Assembly: GCA_964513075.1 (NCBI GenBank) | Contig: CAZELR010000005.1 | Location: 47,608-111,607 of the forward strand | DNA length: 64,000 bases | DNA from: DAOUBP01 sp964513075 | GTDB taxonomy: Bacteria > Chloroflexota > Anaerolineae > CG2-30-64-16 | Direction: 5' to 3' | Shown: piece after piece, positions 22,836 through 31,448 of the stretch | Numbering within the stretch: position 1 is the first letter of the stretch | Layout: every line of letters starts with the position of its first letter | Notes under the pieces: model-generated | Told to the model about the DNA's origin: nothing | Seen by the model: only the letters and a program-made list of their open reading frames with translations | Database searches by the model: none | Position numbers and translations under genes: made by a program

Positions 22836-25346
22836 ATGCGATTTGACCGATTCACAGAACGGGCGCAGGATGCGGCCATGCGGGCCTATGAGATCATGCA
22901 GCGACACAGCCACACCCAGGTGGATGTTGAGCACCTTTTCCTTGCGTTGCTGGATCAGCCCAAGGGGCTGATTACGGATTTGCTGGGACATATGAGCGTA
23001 CCCGTCGACATCATGCGCGAGCGGTTGGTTGACAACCTTCAGCGTACACCGCGCTCCGCGGGGCCAACGATGTATCCACAGGCTGTCGCCCAGGTGTTCA
23101 TCACCCCGCGGCTTAAGCGTGTCATCGACCAAGCCACGGAAGAGGCGCGGCTGCTGCAGGATGAGTATATCTCCACCGAGCATCTGTTGCTGGGGATCCT
23201 GAGCGAGCGCGGCGGCTTCTCCGCTAATCTGTTGCGCGATGCGCGGGTCACGCGGGAAACGGTTTTGGGCGCCATCGAGCAGGGGCGCGGGGGTCAGAAA
23301 TCGAGCAGCCCACAGGCTGAAAGTCGTTATCGCACCCTGGAGAAATACGCGCGTGATCTCACGGCTTTGGCCCGGGAAGGCAAGCTGGACCCGGTGATCG
23401 GCCGTGATGGCGAGATTCTGCGAGTGATTCAAGTGCTCAGCCGGCGCACCAAGAATAACCCTGTGCTGATTGGCGAGGCCGGCGTGGGTAAAACCGCTAT
23501 CGTCGAAGGGCTGGCACAGAAGATCGTGCAAGAAGACGTGCCGGAGATTCTGATCGGCAAGCGGCTGATGAGCCTCGACCTGGGCGCGATGATTGCTGGC
23601 ACCCGGTTTCGTGGGGAGTTTGAGGAACGCCTCAAGACTACCATCGAAGAGGTGCAGAAGGCCGAGGGCGAAGTGATTCTGTTCATCGACGAGTTGCACA
23701 CCGTGGTAGGTGCGGGTGCGGCCCAGGGTGCAATGGATGCCAGCAGCATGTTGAAGCCCGCGCTCGCACGCGGCGAGTTACGCTGCGTTGGTGCGACTAC
23801 GCTGGATGAATACCGCAAACATATCGAGAAGGATAGTGCGTTAGAGCGACGGTTTGCGCCGATTTACGTAGACGAGCCATCGGTGGAAGATTCCATCGGT
23901 ATCCTGCGCGGGGTGCGCGAGCGTTACGAACAGCATCATCAGGTCACCTTTACCGATGAAGCACTGGTGGCCGCGGTGAAGCTGTCGCATCGCTACGTCA
24001 CCGATCGCCGCCTGCCCGATAAGGCCATCGACCTGATGGACGAGGCCGGTGCGGGGCTGCGAGTGGCGCTGTTCACCATGCCCGAATCGCTGAAGTCCGC
24101 TAAGAAGCGTCTCGCCGCGCTGAAGATTGAGGAAGACAAGGTCTACGCCGAAAACGACTTTGCGCGGGCCGCAGAGCTGAAGAGCGACCGGTTGAAGCTG
24201 GCCGGCCAGTATGAGGTTGATTACACCGCGTGGAAGCACTCAACCGGCCTGGATGAGGTCGTGGAAGCCTCCGATATCGCGGCCGTGGTAGCGCGCTGGA
24301 CCGGCATCCCGGTGAACACCATGCTGGAGGGCGAGACCGCCAAGCTGCTGCGCATGGAAGAGGAGCTGCACCGCCGCGTGGTCGGCCAGGATGAGGCGAT
24401 CGGCGCGGTGGCGGATGCTCTGCGTCGCGCCCGCAGCGGGCTGAAGAATCCCAGGCGGCCCATCGGGAGCTTCATTTTCTTGGGCTCCAGCGGCGTGGGC
24501 AAGACCGAACTGGCCAAGGCGCTGGCCCAGTTCCTGTTTGATGACGAGGATGCGCTGGTGCGTATCGATATGAGTGAGTACCAAGAGCGTCACACGGTCA
24601 GCCGCATGTTCGGCGCGCCGCCCGGCTACGTGGGTTACGATGAAGGCGGCCAACTTACCGAAGCTGTGCGGCGTCGACCCTACCGGGTGATCTTGTTCGA
24701 TGAGATCGAAAAGGCGCACCCTGAAGTATGGAATGCGCTGTTGCAGATCCTGGAAGATGGCCGGCTCACCGATGGCCAGGGCCATGTAGTTGATTTCCGC
24801 AACACCGTGCTGATCATGACCTCCAACATCGGCACCGCCTACGTGGGCAAGGGCGGCCCCTTGGGCTTCCGTCTTAGCGATGAGTTGAGCGAGCGAGACC
24901 AGCAGTTCCGCCAAGAGATCGAAAGCGGCCTGAAGAGGACGTTCCGGCCTGAGTTTCTGAACCGGATCGACGAGGTCATCATCTTCCAGGGATTGACACC
25001 GGAGCACGTGAAGCAGATCGTCGACTTGCAGATGCGCGAGGTGGCTGAGCGGCTGGCCGAACATGGTGTGATGATCGAGCTGACCGAGGCGGCGCGGCAA
25101 TGGCTGGCCAAAGAAGGCTACGATCCGCAGTTCGGCGCCCGGCCCGTGCGGCGCACCCTGGAACGCTATGTAGAGAACCCACTGGCCAAGCGGCTGTTGG
25201 GCAAAGAGTTTAACGACGGCGACACCATCACCGTGGATGCGGCGGAGGACGCGGAGGGCAAGCTACAGTTGACCTTCGTCGCGCGACCTCAGGGCCCGAT
25301 CGCTGTGGAACTGCCGGTGGGAAAAAAGCTGGAAGCCGAAAACTAG
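22836..25346 (+). CDS. clpC: ClpC-type AAA+ unfoldase
   Basis: Hexameric ATPase that unfolds substrates for the ClpP protease or for refolding. The 836 residues have a double Clp_N domain at 1-150 (FTERAQDAAMRAYEIMQRH), AAA-1 with Walker A GEAGVGKTAIVEGLA near 213 and Walker B VILFIDELHTVVGAG, a short UVR-like middle segment (DKVYAENDFARAAELKSD near 430-447) and AAA-2 with GSSGVGKTELAKAL near 550, then the ClpB_D2-small domain. The short UVR-type middle region rather than the long ClpB propeller indicates ClpC. No ctsR, mcsA or mcsB is adjacent. The 5' leader may fold as an attenuator. Confidence 0.92.
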   Translation: MRFDRFTERAQDAAMRAYEIMQRHSHTQVDVEHLFLALLDQPKGLITDLLGHMSVPVDIMRERLVDNLQRTPRSAGPTMYPQAVAQVFITPRLKRVIDQATEEARLLQDEYISTEHLLLGILSERGGFSANLLRDARVTRETVLGAIEQGRGGQKSSSPQAESRYRTLEKYARDLTALAREGKLDPVIGRDGEILRVIQVLSRRTKNNPVLIGEAGVGKTAIVEGLAQKIVQEDVPEILIGKRLMSLDLGAMIAGTRFRGEFEERLKTTIEEVQKAEGEVILFIDELHTVVGAGAAQGAMDASSMLKPALARGELRCVGATTLDEYRKHIEKDSALERRFAPIYVDEPSVEDSIGILRGVRERYEQHHQVTFTDEALVAAVKLSHRYVTDRRLPDKAIDLMDEAGAGLRVALFTMPESLKSAKKRLAALKIEEDKVYAENDFARAAELKSDRLKLAGQYEVDYTAWKHSTGLDEVVEASDIAAVVARWTGIPVNTMLEGETAKLLRMEEELHRRVVGQDEAIGAVADALRRARSGLKNPRRPIGSFIFLGSSGVGKTELAKALAQFLFDDEDALVRIDMSEYQERHTVSRMFGAPPGYVGYDEGGQLTEAVRRRPYRVILFDEIEKAHPEVWNALLQILEDGRLTDGQGHVVDFRNTVLIMTSNIGTAYVGKGGPLGFRLSDELSERDQQFRQEIESGLKRTFRPEFLNRIDEVIIFQGLTPEHVKQIVDLQMREVAERLAEHGVMIELTEAARQWLAKEGYDPQFGARPVRRTLERYVENPLAKRLLGKEFNDGDTITVDAAEDAEGKLQLTFVARPQGPIAVELPVGKKLEAEN

Positions 25347-25377
25347 AGGCTGGAAGCTGGATGCTGGAGGTTGGAAA
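25346..25377 (+). repeat. Short degenerate tandem repeat
   Basis: About four imperfect copies of a (A/T)GCTGGA(A/G) heptamer unit just after the clpC stop. It is the kind of low-complexity spacer often dispersed in bacterial intergenic DNA. Confidence 0.4.
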
Positions 25378-25405
25378 CCAACTCGATTCAGTATATGGAA
25401 CGTGT

Positions 25406-26380
25406 GTGAAACTCATCATTCAGATTCCCTGTTACAATGAAGAAGCCACCCTTCCCCTGGCGCTGGCCGACCTTCCGCGCGCGCTCCCCGGCATCGATGT
25501 GATCGAGATCCTGATCGTCGACGATGGCAGCACCGATCAGACGGTCGAGGTGGCTCGCGCATTAGGTGTGCAGCATATTGTCCGGCATAAGCGCAATCGG
25601 GGCTTGGCCGCCGCGTTTCAGAGTGGTCTGCAAGCCGCGCTGGCCGCGGGCGCGGACGTGATCGTCAATACCGATGGGGATAACCAATACTATGGACCAG
25701 ACATTGCGCGCCTGGTAGAGCCGATCCTGGGTGGTCAGGCAGATATCGTGGTGGGCGATCGAGGGGTGGCTGCCCTGGAGCACTTTGCTCCACTCAAACG
25801 GGCCTTGCAGAGGCTGGGGAGCTGGGTGGTGGCGCGTGCTGCCGGCATCCCGATCCCCGACGCAACCAGCGGCTTCCGCGCGTTTGGCCGGGAGGCCGCG
25901 CTGCGCCTGACGGTGCTGGGTGAATATACTTATACCCTGGAGACGCTCATTCAAGCCGGCGTACGTGGGATGCGTGTCAGTTTCGTGCCCATCCGCACCA
26001 ACGCGCAGACGCGCGAGTCACGTTTGATCCGTAACATCCCATCGTTTCTGGCCCTGTCGGTCGTGACGATCTTGCGCTTTTACACCATGTACCGGCCGTT
26101 GCGCGTGTTCATGATGACCGGCGGGGTGTTCATTGCAGGCGCTTTGATTTTGGGTTTGCGTTTCTTAGTCTTCTACACCATAGGCCGCGGCGCTGGGCAT
26201 GTCCAGTCGCTGATCCTGGCTGCGATTTTGGCGATTGTCGGGTTCCAGGTCGGGCTGATGGGGTTGGTGGCGGATGCGGTCAGCATGAACCGGAAGATGC
26301 TGGAGGATATGTTATTTCGATCCAGGCGCGCAGATCTCGACAGGTCTTCACGGAATGCCGTTCAGGATTCGTGCAATTGA
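25406..26380 (+). CDS. Family 2 glycosyltransferase with C-terminal membrane helices (DPM1-like)
   Basis: A 324-residue enzyme probably making a polyprenyl-phosphate sugar or extending a lipid-linked glycan. The GT2 core starts at the N-terminus (IIQIPCYNEEATLPLALAD), with LIVDDGSTDQTVEVA near 38-52 and the metal-binding region NTDGDNQYYGPDI near 87-99, whose D-x-D contacts the nucleotide sugar. Two membrane helices lie at about 230-290 (MTGGVFIAGALILGLRFLVF and ILAAILAIVGFQVGLMG), as in DPM1/GtrB-type enzymes. I chose GTG 25406 because the core starts there; an in-frame ATG at 25361 would add 15 unrelated residues from the repeat. It opens the surface-glycan locus. Confidence 0.85.
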   Translation: MKLIIQIPCYNEEATLPLALADLPRALPGIDVIEILIVDDGSTDQTVEVARALGVQHIVRHKRNRGLAAAFQSGLQAALAAGADVIVNTDGDNQYYGPDIARLVEPILGGQADIVVGDRGVAALEHFAPLKRALQRLGSWVVARAAGIPIPDATSGFRAFGREAALRLTVLGEYTYTLETLIQAGVRGMRVSFVPIRTNAQTRESRLIRNIPSFLALSVVTILRFYTMYRPLRVFMMTGGVFIAGALILGLRFLVFYTIGRGAGHVQSLILAAILAIVGFQVGLMGLVADAVSMNRKMLEDMLFRSRRADLDRSSRNAVQDSCN

Positions 26381-26450
26381 CCAGGTTGTGCGCGAGGTTG
26401 CGATCTCATCATACGCGAGCCCGGATCCGCAACCGATCAGCAATTCAGCG

Positions 26451-27059
26451 ATGTCAGGGTTTTTTATGTACACGAGCCATCTCTTCTCCGATATAGTCGT
26501 TGTCTCAGGATTGCCTCGCTCAGGCACCTCTTTGATGATGAAAATGCTGGCGGCAGGGGGACTGCCACTTCTCGTCGATGGCCTGCGCTTGCCGGACGAA
26601 GATAACCCGGAGGGGTACTTCGAACTTGAACAGGTCAAAAAACTCGACAAGGGTGAGCTCGAGTGGCTGGCGGAAGCTCAAGGCAAGGCTGTTAAGATCA
26701 TCTCATCGCTATTGAAATACCTACCTGGAACATGCACTTACAAGGTCATCTTCATGAAGCGACGCATGAGCGAAATCCTTGCATCGCAGCGTCGTATGTT
26801 GATCCGCCGCGGTGAGCCAGTTGACACCATCTCAGAACAGAGACTGAGCGCGATCTCGGCCAAGCATCTGCAACGGGTCGAAGACTGGCTGGCTTTGCAA
26901 CCTAACATCTCATACCTGACTGTGGACTACAACGCCCTTGTGGCGGCCCCGCAAGACTACGCAGAGCAAGTAAATGCCTTTCTTGGCTGCCGGTTGAATG
27001 TAGCGGCGATGTGTGAAGCCGTCAATCCGCAGCTATACCGGAATCGGATGGCGACGTGA
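26451..27059 (+). CDS. Sulfotransferase-like P-loop protein
   Basis: A protein of about 200 residues with the 5'-phosphosulfate loop of PAPS-dependent sulfotransferases, VVVSGLPRSGTSLMMKML near residues 16-33. The 3'-phosphate-binding region is less clear; FMKRRMSEILASQRRML (near 105) resembles the R-x-P/RRxxxxxxS segment of the same family. The rest is mostly helical. It would add sulfate to a glycan made by its neighbours, but several proteins of this fold have unknown substrates. In-frame starts are possible at 26355 (overlapping the previous gene), 26451 and 26466; I took 26451 with low certainty. Confidence 0.6.
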   Translation: MSGFFMYTSHLFSDIVVVSGLPRSGTSLMMKMLAAGGLPLLVDGLRLPDEDNPEGYFELEQVKKLDKGELEWLAEAQGKAVKIISSLLKYLPGTCTYKVIFMKRRMSEILASQRRMLIRRGEPVDTISEQRLSAISAKHLQRVEDWLALQPNISYLTVDYNALVAAPQDYAEQVNAFLGCRLNVAAMCEAVNPQLYRNRMAT

Positions 27060-27117
27060 CGCGCCAAGCATTACGTGCCCGTTCAGCATAAGCGATCAAA
27101 GCTGCGAGAAACCAACC

Positions 27118-28245
27118 GTGAGATTGGCGCTGATTGGTCCTGTCTATCCTTTTCGTGGTGGCATAGCACATTACACTACGGTCTTGCATCGTGAGCTGTG
27201 CAAAGCCGGCCATGAGGTGCTGTTGATCTCATTTCGGCGCCAATATCCGCGTTGGCTATTTCCCGGCAAGAGTGATCGTGATCCCAGCGCGCAGGCGATG
27301 ATGATAGCGGACGCGCGCTACCTGATCGATCCTCTCAATCCTCTTTCATGGATCCGTACCTTTCGCGAGATATGCTTATACCAACCACAGGTGGTAGTTT
27401 TGCAGTGGTGGCACGGATTTTGGGCGCCGGCCTGGCTGGCCCTGGGTATGTTGCTGCGGCGCAGGCGCATGGATATAACCTTCATCTGTCATAATGTGCT
27501 GCCGCACGAACCGCATTTCTGGGACCGCTTGATTGCACGTTCCGTGTTAAGCCTGGGGCATCAGATCGTCGTACAATCCTCGTCCGAGAAGGCGCTGCTA
27601 CTTGAGCTTATTCCCGACAGTCGTGTGGCGATTGTCCCGCATCCACTCTATGATATGCTTGCTGAGCAAGCGATATCGCGTGAAACTGCTCGTCAGAATT
27701 TAGAGATTACGCCATCGGCTCCGGTCCTACTGTTTTTTGGTTTCGTGCGCGAGTACAAAGGACTGCGGTTTCTGATCGACGCGTTAGTGGCGGTGCGAGA
27801 GACGTTCTCTGACGTGCTTCTCCTGGTCGTGGGTGAGTTCTGGGATGACAAACGGACTTATGAGCAGCAGATTGCAGTGCTCGGGCTCGAGAGGAATGTG
27901 CAGCTAGTCGATCGTTACGTGAAAAACGAAGAAGTGCCGATTTACTTCATGGCCGCCGATCTTGTAACGCTACCATATACGACAGCTACTCAGAGCGGCG
28001 TGCTTCAACTTGCGCTCGGCTTTGGATTACCGGTCATTGCTTCTCGTGTTGGCGGGCTGTCAGAAGCGGTGGTTGAGAGTGAAGATGTAGTTCTTGTCGA
28101 GCCCAAGAATGCAGCTGCGCTGTCTGATGCGATCATAGCCCATTTGCGCAGCCCTTCGCAAAACATCGGAGTTGAGCTATCGCGCGCAAACAGTCGGAAA
28201 CGATGGGATTCTTTGGTAGGTGTGCTGACCCATGCAAGCATCTAG
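27118..28245 (+). CDS. Family 4 glycosyltransferase
   Basis: A GT-B enzyme of 375 residues. It begins VRLALIGPVYPFRGGIAHYTTVLHREL, with the G-G-I acceptor loop, and has the second-domain opening APVLLFFGFVREYKGLRFLIDAL near 200-222. The E-x7-E donor-binding region is replaced by LPYTTATQSGVLQLALGFGLPVIAS near 285-309, the variant seen in related enzymes, followed by GGLSEAV. The GTG at 27118 matches the usual family start; an in-frame upstream start at 27013 would overlap the previous gene. Sugar specificity is unknown. Coding overlaps the next gene by 14 bases. Confidence 0.85.
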   Translation: MRLALIGPVYPFRGGIAHYTTVLHRELCKAGHEVLLISFRRQYPRWLFPGKSDRDPSAQAMMIADARYLIDPLNPLSWIRTFREICLYQPQVVVLQWWHGFWAPAWLALGMLLRRRRMDITFICHNVLPHEPHFWDRLIARSVLSLGHQIVVQSSSEKALLLELIPDSRVAIVPHPLYDMLAEQAISRETARQNLEITPSAPVLLFFGFVREYKGLRFLIDALVAVRETFSDVLLLVVGEFWDDKRTYEQQIAVLGLERNVQLVDRYVKNEEVPIYFMAADLVTLPYTTATQSGVLQLALGFGLPVIASRVGGLSEAVVESEDVVLVEPKNAAALSDAIIAHLRSPSQNIGVELSRANSRKRWDSLVGVLTHASI

Positions 28246-29185
28246 CTCAACCCCCACAACGCTTTCGGCGGCGCGTGACGCTGCCCCCATTCAAGATTCC
28301 GAACTGCCGTTCATCGGGATTGTCGTGCCTGTTTGGAACGCGCTTGCATACACCCTTGCGTGCCTGGAGAGCCTTGCAAAGCTGTCTTATCCGCGAGTTG
28401 AAATAGTTATAGTTGATAACGGATCGACCGACGGAACTGCGGAGGCGATCCGAGATCAATATCGCGCAGTGGTGCTTATTCGCAATGAGCACAATATGGG
28501 GTTTGCCCATGCCTGCAATCAGGGTTTGGCACACGTGTTTACAAACAAGGCAGAATTTGCCCTCCTGCTGAACAATGACACATTGGTCGCCCCGGACATG
28601 CTCCTGCAGTTAGTAGCTGCCGCGCGATCCCATCCTGGGGCTGGTATTTTGGGGCCGCAAATCTGCTATGCTGATCGACCTGACACCCCTTGGTTCACCG
28701 GCATTCGATTCACGGGACAGATTTATATAGTCCGCACCGCTTCACTCAAACACCAGGTGCAGTCCGACGTTCCGGCGTCAGTGGACTTCATCAGCGGGTG
28801 TGGGATGTTGATTCGCCGCGTTGTTTACGATACCCTCGGCGGACTCAGCACGGACTATTTCATGTACTATGAAGATCTCGACTTCTGTCTGCGCGCCAAA
28901 CACATGGGGTTCGATGTGATGTACGTGCCCTCGGCCTTGATGTGGCACGCCCTCTCTGTCAGTTCGGGGGGCAAAGATTCGCCGCTGAAGCAGTATTTTC
29001 AGGTCAAAAGCAGTTTGATTTTTTATCGCAGGCATACGCATGGCGTGTGGCGTTGGCTGAATCTGGCCATTCGTTTCGCGCATGCCATTTGGACCGCAGC
29101 CGGCTACTTGTTGCAGGGCAATCTGCGGCGCGAGACGATTCGCGAATACCTTCGTGGTATCCGAGAGGCGGCACAGATCCGCTAA
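28232..29185 (+). CDS. Family 2 glycosyltransferase (rhamnosyltransferase-like)
   Basis: A 317-residue GT2 enzyme with FIGIVVPVWNALAYTLACLES near residue 27, VIVDNGSTDGTAEAI near 58, the metal-binding LLNNDTLVAPDML near 110, SGCGMLIRRVVYDTLGGLSTDYFMYYEDLDFCLRA (near 187-221, with the catalytic E-D region) and a short hydrophobic stretch near the C-terminus. The pattern fits the WcaA/RfbF-like group that adds deoxy sugars to lipid-linked glycans. It overlaps the upstream GT4 gene by 14 bases, so the two are translationally linked. Confidence 0.86.
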   Translation: MQASSSTPTTLSAARDAAPIQDSELPFIGIVVPVWNALAYTLACLESLAKLSYPRVEIVIVDNGSTDGTAEAIRDQYRAVVLIRNEHNMGFAHACNQGLAHVFTNKAEFALLLNNDTLVAPDMLLQLVAAARSHPGAGILGPQICYADRPDTPWFTGIRFTGQIYIVRTASLKHQVQSDVPASVDFISGCGMLIRRVVYDTLGGLSTDYFMYYEDLDFCLRAKHMGFDVMYVPSALMWHALSVSSGGKDSPLKQYFQVKSSLIFYRRHTHGVWRWLNLAIRFAHAIWTAAGYLLQGNLRRETIREYLRGIREAAQIR

Positions 29186-29205
29186 TCTCTTTTGGAACTT
29201 AGATT

Positions 29206-30150
29206 TTGATATCTAGCAGCTTTGAAGTTGTGCCATGTCCCGTCTGTGGGAGCACCAGCCAGTCCCGGCGATACGAACTGACTGACTTGGCCTACGGTAC
29301 ACCCGGCACGTTTCAGTTAGTTACCTGCGATGCCTGTGGGCATCTTTTCCAGTCGCCGCGGCCCACCCAGGCGGCGATCGGCAGTTATTACCCGAAGGAA
29401 TACCAACCATTTGGCGAAGCGATCGAGGATGCGAGTCGGTTTGGGTTTATACGCTGGCTGAGACATCAGCAATTGCGGACCCGTTGCCTTCAGATCCATC
29501 GCCTGCGTAGGTCAGGGGCTTTGCTGGATGTCGGTTGTTCCACAGGCCTTTTCTTGAATGAGATGAGACGTTATGGGCAATGGAGGCTGGCAGGCATCGA
29601 GATCGATGCGAGAGCCGCAGCCTATGCCCGGGAGAGATTTGGCCTTGATGTGTATAACGGGCAGGTTGAAGAGGCGCCATGGTCTGAGAAGAGCTTTGAC
29701 ATGGTCACGCTGTGGGATGTTCTGGAACATCTGCCCGATCCGGCCGGCGCCCTGCGCCAGCTAGGCAGGTTGCTTGCAGAGCAAGGGCTGTTGGTATTAA
29801 GTGTACCGAACCTAGATAGCGTCGATGCTGCACGGTTTGGACCGTTCTGGACTGGCCTGGATGCGCCGCGCCATTTTTCGGTGTTCCGGAAGCGCGACAT
29901 TGTGCGCTTGGTTGAGGATGCCGGTTATCGGGTGATACGAACTTACTGTTTCTATGGCCGCTATACTACCTTTGCCAACAGCTTGATACTGTGGTTGCGA
30001 GCCCGAGTACACAATGTGGTGTTGCGCAACAGCCTTGAAACAGTCGTGCGCTTCCCGCTCTGGCGCTACCTATTCAAGCCGTACTTCGCCTTACTGGACC
30101 ATAGGGGGCGGGGCGCCATTATCACGGTGGTCGCTGAGCGTAGGAAATGA
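29206..30150 (+). CDS. SAM-dependent methyltransferase with N-terminal zinc ribbon
   Basis: A 314-residue class I methyltransferase. The N-terminal 45 residues hold two C-x2-C pairs (CPVC at 11-14 and CDAC at about 42-45), a zinc knuckle often found in methyltransferases of glycan loci. The SAM fold shows LLDVGCSTGLFLNEM near 106-120, GIEIDARAAAYAR near 128 and DMVTLWDVLEHLPDP near 165-179. A methyl or deoxy-sugar modification of the glycan is likely. The start is a TTG at 29206, 20 bases after the previous stop, without a strong ribosome-binding site. It overlaps the flippase gene by four bases (ATGA). Confidence 0.85.
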   Translation: MISSSFEVVPCPVCGSTSQSRRYELTDLAYGTPGTFQLVTCDACGHLFQSPRPTQAAIGSYYPKEYQPFGEAIEDASRFGFIRWLRHQQLRTRCLQIHRLRRSGALLDVGCSTGLFLNEMRRYGQWRLAGIEIDARAAAYARERFGLDVYNGQVEEAPWSEKSFDMVTLWDVLEHLPDPAGALRQLGRLLAEQGLLVLSVPNLDSVDAARFGPFWTGLDAPRHFSVFRKRDIVRLVEDAGYRVIRTYCFYGRYTTFANSLILWLRARVHNVVLRNSLETVVRFPLWRYLFKPYFALLDHRGRGAIITVVAERRK

Positions 30151-31448
30151 CTCTTAGGCGCGGATTGGCGCGTTTGCCGCGCGTCACACAAAAAACCTCT
30201 TTTGTCCTGCTGGCAAATGCCATGTTGCGTGCTTCAGGCACGTTGGTGTTCATTGTTGTCGCGCGCGTCAGCGGGCCGGAAGATGCTGGGGTGCTTGGGC
30301 TCTCGCTTGGATACTTGGCCATACTGACTACCCTGTTCATGGGGCTGGACGATCTGCTTATCAGGGAAGTGACTGCGGCGCCGGGCCGCGTCGTAGCGTT
30401 TTTGTCAGCGTATGCGGTGCTCCGCCTTCCCTTGACTGTGCTGTCGGTGGTGGTTGTGGTGTCATTGAGTCGGACCGCAAGCCAAGTGACGGCAAGCCAA
30501 TCGATGGCGATGCGTCTGATTGTAGCCAGTGCCGTGTGCGACGGGTTTGCCGGCCTGGGACAGATCGTTCTTTACGCATTCGGCGGCTTCAGGCAGTTGC
30601 TTGTTCCAGCTGGCATCACGCTGCTGCTGCGGGCAGGGGTGGGAAGCCTGCTCTTAGTTACGGGCGGATTTGTTCTTGCGACTGCGATGTGGCCGATCAG
30701 TTCCTTTGTGGGCGCAGCGATGCTGCTCATCAGTGCCGATCGGATGATCCGGGGGTCCGGAATCAGGCACGCACCTGTTGTGATTCAATGGCCGCTAGTG
30801 CATCGTTTGGCGGTTCTCCTGCCCAGCTTCGGTGCTGTTAGCCTGTTATCGGCTGTGGAGTACCAACTTGATGTCATCCTTCTTTCGGCTTTGAGGACAC
30901 CCGTGGATGTCGCTATGTATTCGGCCGCGGCTTCAGTGGTGTCCATTGCGGCCTTGATTGCTCAAGCCTATCGTGTGGTGCTCTATCCGGATTTCGTCCG
31001 TCTGCACAAGGAATCTGCGGCCGGGCTACATAGGCTGGTGTGGCGATCTTTTCGTCAGATGGCGGTGCTTGGAATAGGGATTGCTGCCGGGATTACCTTG
31101 ATTGCCCCCTGGTTGGTCGAGCGGGTGTTTGGCCTAAGCTTCGCCGGGGCACAACAGGTGGTGCAGATCCTGATTTGGAATCTCGTATTTCTATTCGTAA
31201 ACGTCCCGTTGGTGAGATATCTGATTGCTACTGGCCAGCAGCGCCGTGTAGCCGGTGTTCTGCTGATCAGCATCACCGTTAACCTGAGCGCCAATCTGCT
31301 GCTCATTTCGCGGTTGGGAGCGGCAGGAGCCGCTTGGGCTCGTCTTGCCTCGTCTGTCGTGTTTGTGGCAGTGGCGGGAGGCTATGTATTCAAACAGTTG
31401 CAGCTTGCCAGGCGTGCGGAATCTTCGGAGCTGGAGGTCGTGAAGTGA
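30147..31448 (+). CDS. Wzx-type polysaccharide flippase (MOP superfamily)
   Basis: A 433-residue polytopic protein with about 12-14 membrane helices and few charged residues inside them. The opening FVLLANAMLRASGTLVFIVVARVSGPEDAGVLGLSLGYLAI is typical of polysaccharide-exporting MOP proteins. It would flip a lipid-linked oligosaccharide across the membrane for Wzy-type polymerisation. Together with the ABC exporter at 46.3 kb this locus holds two different export routes. Translation is coupled to the upstream methyltransferase (ATGA overlap) and to the next gene (GTGA overlap). Confidence 0.82.
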   Translation: MTLRRGLARLPRVTQKTSFVLLANAMLRASGTLVFIVVARVSGPEDAGVLGLSLGYLAILTTLFMGLDDLLIREVTAAPGRVVAFLSAYAVLRLPLTVLSVVVVVSLSRTASQVTASQSMAMRLIVASAVCDGFAGLGQIVLYAFGGFRQLLVPAGITLLLRAGVGSLLLVTGGFVLATAMWPISSFVGAAMLLISADRMIRGSGIRHAPVVIQWPLVHRLAVLLPSFGAVSLLSAVEYQLDVILLSALRTPVDVAMYSAAASVVSIAALIAQAYRVVLYPDFVRLHKESAAGLHRLVWRSFRQMAVLGIGIAAGITLIAPWLVERVFGLSFAGAQQVVQILIWNLVFLFVNVPLVRYLIATGQQRRVAGVLLISITVNLSANLLLISRLGAAGAAWARLASSVVFVAVAGGYVFKQLQLARRAESSELEVVK

